In this document: positions 60,406-64,000 of the stretch, piece by piece
Layout of the letters: every line of letters begins with the position of its first letter
Position numbering within the stretch: position 1 is the stretch's first letter
Assembly (NCBI GenBank): GCA_946535435.1
Contig: CAMNDM010000002.1
Span: 99,552-163,551 of the forward strand
Origin: Physcocola sp002396385
Lineage (GTDB): Bacteria; Bacteroidota; Bacteroidia; Bacteroidales; Paludibacteraceae
Direction: 5' to 3'
DNA: 64,000 nt
Notes under the pieces: generated by a model
What the model was told of the DNA's origin: nothing
Databases searched by the model: none
What the model saw: only the letters and a program-made list of their open reading frames with translations
Position numbers and translations under genes: made by a program

Positions 60406-61986
60406 ATGAAACGGTTTCAAATTTCTATTGCCGCTGCTCTTTTAGCTTCTGCTTCTGCGTATGCGGCTAACCAGTACTCCGGAACCTTCGGCTGTAAGGC
60501 CAAGTATACTGGCAAGAACACCTATCTGATGGATTCCTGCTATGTCGATTACACCATTAAAAGGGTTGTGGGTATTCCTAGTTACACTGCTAAAGTTACA
60601 TGGACTAAGCAGAAGAATGGTTATAATGTTGGCGGCGTTGCCGTAAATCCTGCCGACATTGCTTCTTACAAACATCCTACACGTCGTTACAACGATGTGG
60701 CTCCTACTAAGGCGACTTTTAATTTTACCGTTTTGTTTTATTCTAACCAGTTGAATTGTGTGGTTGGGTCTGCCCAATCTTCTATGGTTGTTAACAACCT
60801 TGAGAAAGCTGGTGCTGACTACGGTCCTGTTGTGTTGAATATGTCGAATTGGAACGATATGTTCAAAAATGTGGTTATCGGTAAACAAGATGCTGCAAAG
60901 GCGGGTGTCGTTGTCAACGATGCCAATGTGGCCAAATGGCTCGGTGACCTCAATATAGCTGCTGGTAAGGCTGACCCTTCTACCCGTGAGGGGAGACGAG
61001 CCCTGTCAAGACTTTTCAGCAGTGCAGACCGTGTGGAAATTGTTAATCCTACGGTAAGTCTTGATTGGGATATCGATGAATATGTATTCATTAATAATAC
61101 TGTCAAGATGATTGACAATATCTCCGACGCTATGGCTAATGAGGATACGGCCGCTGCTGTTAAATCTTACTTTATCGACAATCCGGCTACTCCTATCATC
61201 ATCCCTCAGTTCGATTATTTCTGGAAAACAACGGTTGCTCCTTACTCTTTGGTTAACGATGCCTACGATGCTGCTGAAGCCGCTTATAAGAAGGGCGACT
61301 ACAACACCGCTGCTATCAACTACCAGAAGGTGCTCGATTTAGACCCGTCTGTTTATTATTGCAAACACCGCTTGGCTAAAATCGAGGAATACAACAAGTC
61401 GAAGGAATCGCGTAACTTTGGCGAAATCGATATGGTGCTTGTTGAGGGTAACAGCCAGATTAAAAACTTCTATATCTCTAAGAAGGAAATCACCAACGCC
61501 GAGTGGCGACGTGTTATGGGGGCTGAGGCTGGCATGGCTTTCAATATGGAAACCCGTAACCAGCCTGTCTCGAACATTACTTGGGAACAGGCGCTTACTT
61601 TCGTTAAGAAACTCAACGAACAGACCGAACAGAACTTCCGTTTGGTGAAGGCTAATGAATGGGAATATGCCGCTAACGGTGGTAAGAAGGCTTCTAAGTC
61701 CGATTTCGCCGGAAGTAATAACATTGTCGATGTGGCTTGGTCGGTTTACAATGCGGAAGACGCTAAACACGATGTCGCTAAATTAGACGCTAACGAACTT
61801 GGTATTTACGATATGACTGGAAATGTTGCCGAATGGGTGGCTGACGTCTACGATAAGAAGACCCGTATTACTAAGGGTGGCTCTTATGCCGACGATGCTG
61901 CTCACAGCACTAATTCTTCCAGACAGTTGCTCGATGTAAACTACAAGAGCAATACTGTTGGTTTCCGTATCGCTCAAGATGAGTAA
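60406..61986 (+). CDS. Secreted SUMF1-domain protein with TPR-like segment
   Basis: 526 residues: signal peptide (ending SASAYAA), an N-terminal domain to about 225 I do not recognise, a TPR-like pair of helices (AAEAAYKKGDYNTAAINYQKVLD, about residues 285-310) and a C-terminal SUMF1/FGE-like domain (FYISKKEITNAEWRRVMG, LVKANEWEYAANGGKKAS, LGIYDMTGNVAEWVADVY, TVGFRIAQDE). It has no lipobox. It is followed after 30 bases by a WG-repeat protein, with a single promoter visible upstream. A function in envelope or T9SS assembly is possible, since GldK/GldJ carry the same domain, but it is not shown. Confidence 0.85.
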   Translation: MKRFQISIAAALLASASAYAANQYSGTFGCKAKYTGKNTYLMDSCYVDYTIKRVVGIPSYTAKVTWTKQKNGYNVGGVAVNPADIASYKHPTRRYNDVAPTKATFNFTVLFYSNQLNCVVGSAQSSMVVNNLEKAGADYGPVVLNMSNWNDMFKNVVIGKQDAAKAGVVVNDANVAKWLGDLNIAAGKADPSTREGRRALSRLFSSADRVEIVNPTVSLDWDIDEYVFINNTVKMIDNISDAMANEDTAAAVKSYFIDNPATPIIIPQFDYFWKTTVAPYSLVNDAYDAAEAAYKKGDYNTAAINYQKVLDLDPSVYYCKHRLAKIEEYNKSKESRNFGEIDMVLVEGNSQIKNFYISKKEITNAEWRRVMGAEAGMAFNMETRNQPVSNITWEQALTFVKKLNEQTEQNFRLVKANEWEYAANGGKKASKSDFAGSNNIVDVAWSVYNAEDAKHDVAKLDANELGIYDMTGNVAEWVADVYDKKTRITKGGSYADDAAHSTNSSRQLLDVNYKSNTVGFRIAQDE

Positions 61987-62016
61987 TGTTCAATTCAACT
62001 GTATGACAATAAAGAA

Positions 62017-63513
62017 ATGAAAAAGTTCATATATATCGTTATGGCTGCAGGGTTGCTCTTGGCTGGCGTTTCCGCTAATGCTGCCCCTGCTAAAAAGACT
62101 ACGGCTAAGACTGCCAAGTCTGTAAAGAATACTAAGGCTGCTGCTCCCAAAGCCAGGGTGAAGGCTACTACTAAGTTCGTTATGCCGCAACATACGCTTT
62201 CTGCTAAGGAAAAGTCGGCTTACACCTATTATATGAAGGCGCTTAACAACTATAGCGATGGTAAGGCGAAGGCTGCTCTCCAGGAACTCGACCTCTGCGA
62301 CAAGAACCTCGGTTACGCTACTGCCCGTACCAATTACCTGCGTGCCAAAATAGCTTACGAGACGGGCGATTATGCTACGGCCCGCAACGCCTCTGAGTCG
62401 TACTTCAATTCCAACCCTATCCACGATAACGGTTTTGAGGAAATGAAGTCTATTAACAACGCTACTAAGGCTTATTTCTCTCAACAAGAGGCCAATAAAG
62501 AGGCTGCTGCCGTCGAGGCTCAGGCTGCTGCTGCTAAAGCTGCCGCCGACAAGAAGGCTGCCGCCGAAAAATTGCAGGAAGAGATCGCTGCTGCGCGTGC
62601 TAAACGTGAGGAAGCCCGCAAAAACCGCGATGCTATTGTAAAGAAGGTCGAGGCTGACCTTAATGCTGCCCGTCAGGCTAATACCCGCGCGGCTTATCAA
62701 GAGTTTATACAAAATCATCCGTTCGGTAGGGCTCGTTTGACGGCTGAACAGGAAATGAACGAAAAATGGCCTTACCCAACTCGTACTCTCAAATCTAACA
62801 AGTATGGCTTTGTTGACAAAAATGGTAAATTCGTTGTGAAGGCTAAATACGACAATGCCGCTTCTTTTGAAGAAGATTTGGCTCGTGTCGGCAAGGCTGG
62901 ACTTTATGGTTTCGTTAACGAGCAGGGCAAGGAGGTTATTCCGCTCAAATACCGTAACGCTTCCGATTTCAGCTATGGCTATGCTGCTGTTAAAGAGCCT
63001 AATGGCGCGGCTTACTTCATCGATAAAACCGGTAAGAGGCTGGGTAACGATACCTATAAAGATGTTCGCGCGTTTACCGAGGGCTTGGCTCCTGTTTCTA
63101 ACAAGGCTGGCCTTTATGGCTATATCGACAATAAGGGGAACCAACCTATCGGCTTCCAATACAACACTGCCAGCCAGTTCTCTGGCATGCGTGCTGTTGT
63201 AGGCAGAAAAGATGGTAAGGTGATGAAGTATGGATACATTAAAAAAGACGGTAGCCCGCTTACTGAATGTATTTTCGACGAGGCTCAGAACTTCCAGTAT
63301 GGTATGGCCCGTATTAAACAAAATGGTAAATACGGACTTATTGATTGGAATGGGTCTCCTCTTACTCCTGTCGTTTACGATTATATCACCGAATACCGTT
63401 CCGATGGTTACGCTCGTGCCCGCCGTAATGGCATTGAGGTCCTTATTGACCGTAATGGTGATACTTGGTCTGAGGTGAACGGTAACATCGTCCCTGTTAA
63501 GTTCAAGAACTAA
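62017..63513 (+). CDS. WG-repeat protein with Ala-rich coiled coil
   Basis: 498 residues: signal peptide (ending SANAAP), a Lys/Ala-rich linker, a TPR-like helical part (about 65-145), an Ala-rich coiled coil (about 150-235, EAQAAAAKAAADKKAAAEK) and six or so WG repeats (from about 262: KYGFVDKNGKFVVKAKYDNA, LYGFVNEQGKEVIPLKYRNA, LYGYIDNKGNQPIGFQYNTA, KYGLIDWNGSPLTP). WG repeats form beta-propeller-like arrays of unknown role. It is cotranscribed with the SUMF1 protein upstream and closed by a terminator. Confidence 0.87.
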   Translation: MKKFIYIVMAAGLLLAGVSANAAPAKKTTAKTAKSVKNTKAAAPKARVKATTKFVMPQHTLSAKEKSAYTYYMKALNNYSDGKAKAALQELDLCDKNLGYATARTNYLRAKIAYETGDYATARNASESYFNSNPIHDNGFEEMKSINNATKAYFSQQEANKEAAAVEAQAAAAKAAADKKAAAEKLQEEIAAARAKREEARKNRDAIVKKVEADLNAARQANTRAAYQEFIQNHPFGRARLTAEQEMNEKWPYPTRTLKSNKYGFVDKNGKFVVKAKYDNAASFEEDLARVGKAGLYGFVNEQGKEVIPLKYRNASDFSYGYAAVKEPNGAAYFIDKTGKRLGNDTYKDVRAFTEGLAPVSNKAGLYGYIDNKGNQPIGFQYNTASQFSGMRAVVGRKDGKVMKYGYIKKDGSPLTECIFDEAQNFQYGMARIKQNGKYGLIDWNGSPLTPVVYDYITEYRSDGYARARRNGIEVLIDRNGDTWSEVNGNIVPVKFKN

Positions 63514-63535
63514 TCTGAAAATGTTATAGCTTGTG

Positions 63536-63567
63536 GTCCCGCCCTTTTTTGGGGGTGGGACTTTTTT
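63536..63567 (+). terminator. Terminator of SUMF1/WG operon
   Basis: GTCCC (63536-63540) with GGGAC (63557-63561) plus CCC/GGG (63542-63544 with 63553-63555) and a G-U pair, then a long T-run. Confidence 0.8.
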
Positions 63568-63774
63568 TATGCTTTGATTTGTTTTCCAACATCAGTCGAT
63601 ACGGCTGTTTGTGTGGCCTTCCTGCTATTGCTTAACTTTATCTCTTTTTGGCGTTATTGTGTATCGTATTTCGTTTCAAATGGATATAGGTTTTTACCGA
63701 TTCTCTGGTGAAGCCGGGGACGTAGGGTGGAAGCCTGTACCAATACATCCGTATAGTGATCCAATTCCCTTATT

Positions 63775-63794
63775 TTTTGACCTATAGGTCAAAA
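63775..63794. repeat. 20-bp perfect palindrome
   Basis: TTTTGACCTA followed at once by its exact inverse TAGGTCAAAA. No U-tract follows, so it is more likely a protein-binding site than a terminator. It lies 17 bases beyond the stop of the partial gene at the window edge. Confidence 0.5.
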
Positions 63795-63811
63795 CTAATC
63801 TACATTCTTAT

Positions 63812-64000
63812 TTATGGTTCAATAAACACTGGCGTTCCCTTTTCATTGCCAGGATTTATCTCTATCAGCTTCTCAATTAGACGATGATTAGCCATAAGGC
63901 TTAAATCTATGTCGAGTGGTTCTATAGAGAAAGCCATGTAACTTTTGCGAGGATTCTTGTTGGGATAGTCCATCGCTTTCAGTTCTTCCTTTCCCATCTC
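63812..64000 (-). CDS. Partial gene at window edge, function unknown
   Basis: At least 62 codons on the minus strand, open to the window end, ending in GTPVFIEP. The ATG at 63997 may be internal. I recognise no domain. The composition looks protein-like (charged and hydrophobic residues mixed). Nothing more can be said without the missing sequence. Confidence 0.4.
   Translation of the reverse strand, partial: EMGKEELKAMDYPNKNPRKSYMAFSIEPLDIDLSLMANHRLIEKLIEINPGNEKGTPVFIEP

Noticed and set aside
61990..63321. 443-codon antisense frame over the WG-repeat gene, and 57458-58465 over the decarboxylase
   Set aside because: Antisense shadows of well-supported genes, with no recognisable family.
1..64000. 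CRISPR array, insertion sequence, rRNA operon or prophage
   Set aside because: No evenly spaced direct repeats, transposase, integrase, rRNA or phage structural genes were recognised.

Overview
The window is chromosomal DNA from a member of the Bacteroidota, most likely order Bacteroidales. The evidence is direct: two proteins end in type B (CHU_C-like) and one in a type A type IX secretion (T9SS) sorting domain, a PorP/SprF-family barrel follows a giant cell-surface protein, there is a hybrid-type sensor/AraC regulator, and many genes are preceded by the Bacteroidota -7 box TAnnTTTG. Most starts lack a Shine-Dalgarno sequence. Two minus-strand genes near 51.9 and 53.1 kb are exceptions with strong ones. 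No CRISPR array, insertion sequence, rRNA operon or complete prophage was seen.

Layout. 1-14.4 kb: the 3' part of a giant Ig-repeat adhesin (more than 4,470 residues visible) and its SprF-like partner. 14.8-27.4 kb: housekeeping and metabolism (membrane AraC regulator, ileS, a cysteine-motif protein, ribD with a MATE pump, an iron alcohol dehydrogenase, an SDR reductase, a VanZ-like protein, asnA). 27.6 kb: tRNA-Arg(CCG). 28-32.7 kb: a secreted esterase with a T9SS tail and a hybrid sensor-regulator that has lost its kinase ATPase domain. 32.8-42.7 kb: envelope and secreted proteins (flavin-fold lipoprotein, M48 protease cluster, SUMF1 lipoprotein, small beta-barrels) and a radical SAM/SPASM protein. 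42.8-46.2 kb: two tandem membrane J-domain proteins, nudC and a small secreted protein.

46.2-52.2 kb is the accessory part. It holds a candidate structured RNA, an AbiF/AbiD-type HEPN gene whose promoter first drives a short hairpin RNA ending in a U-tract two bases before the toxin ATG, an AT-rich three-gene operon (membrane GTPase, tail-anchored protein, soluble protein) of unknown function, a type B T9SS protein, and a 28-codon gene with a strong ribosome site. That small gene's promoter is covered by three copies of an identical dyad, TGCACA-N13-TGTGCA, phased by about four and three helical turns. These are the best candidates for undescribed biology.

52.3-64 kb: hydrolase, Fsr-like MFS exporter, agmatine deiminase, serS, a fold-III arginine-decarboxylase-like enzyme (with the deiminase, a polyamine route), a DUF389 membrane protein, an operon of a SUMF1 protein and a WG-repeat protein, and the edge of one more gene. 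All functional assignments are by reading motifs; no database search was possible.
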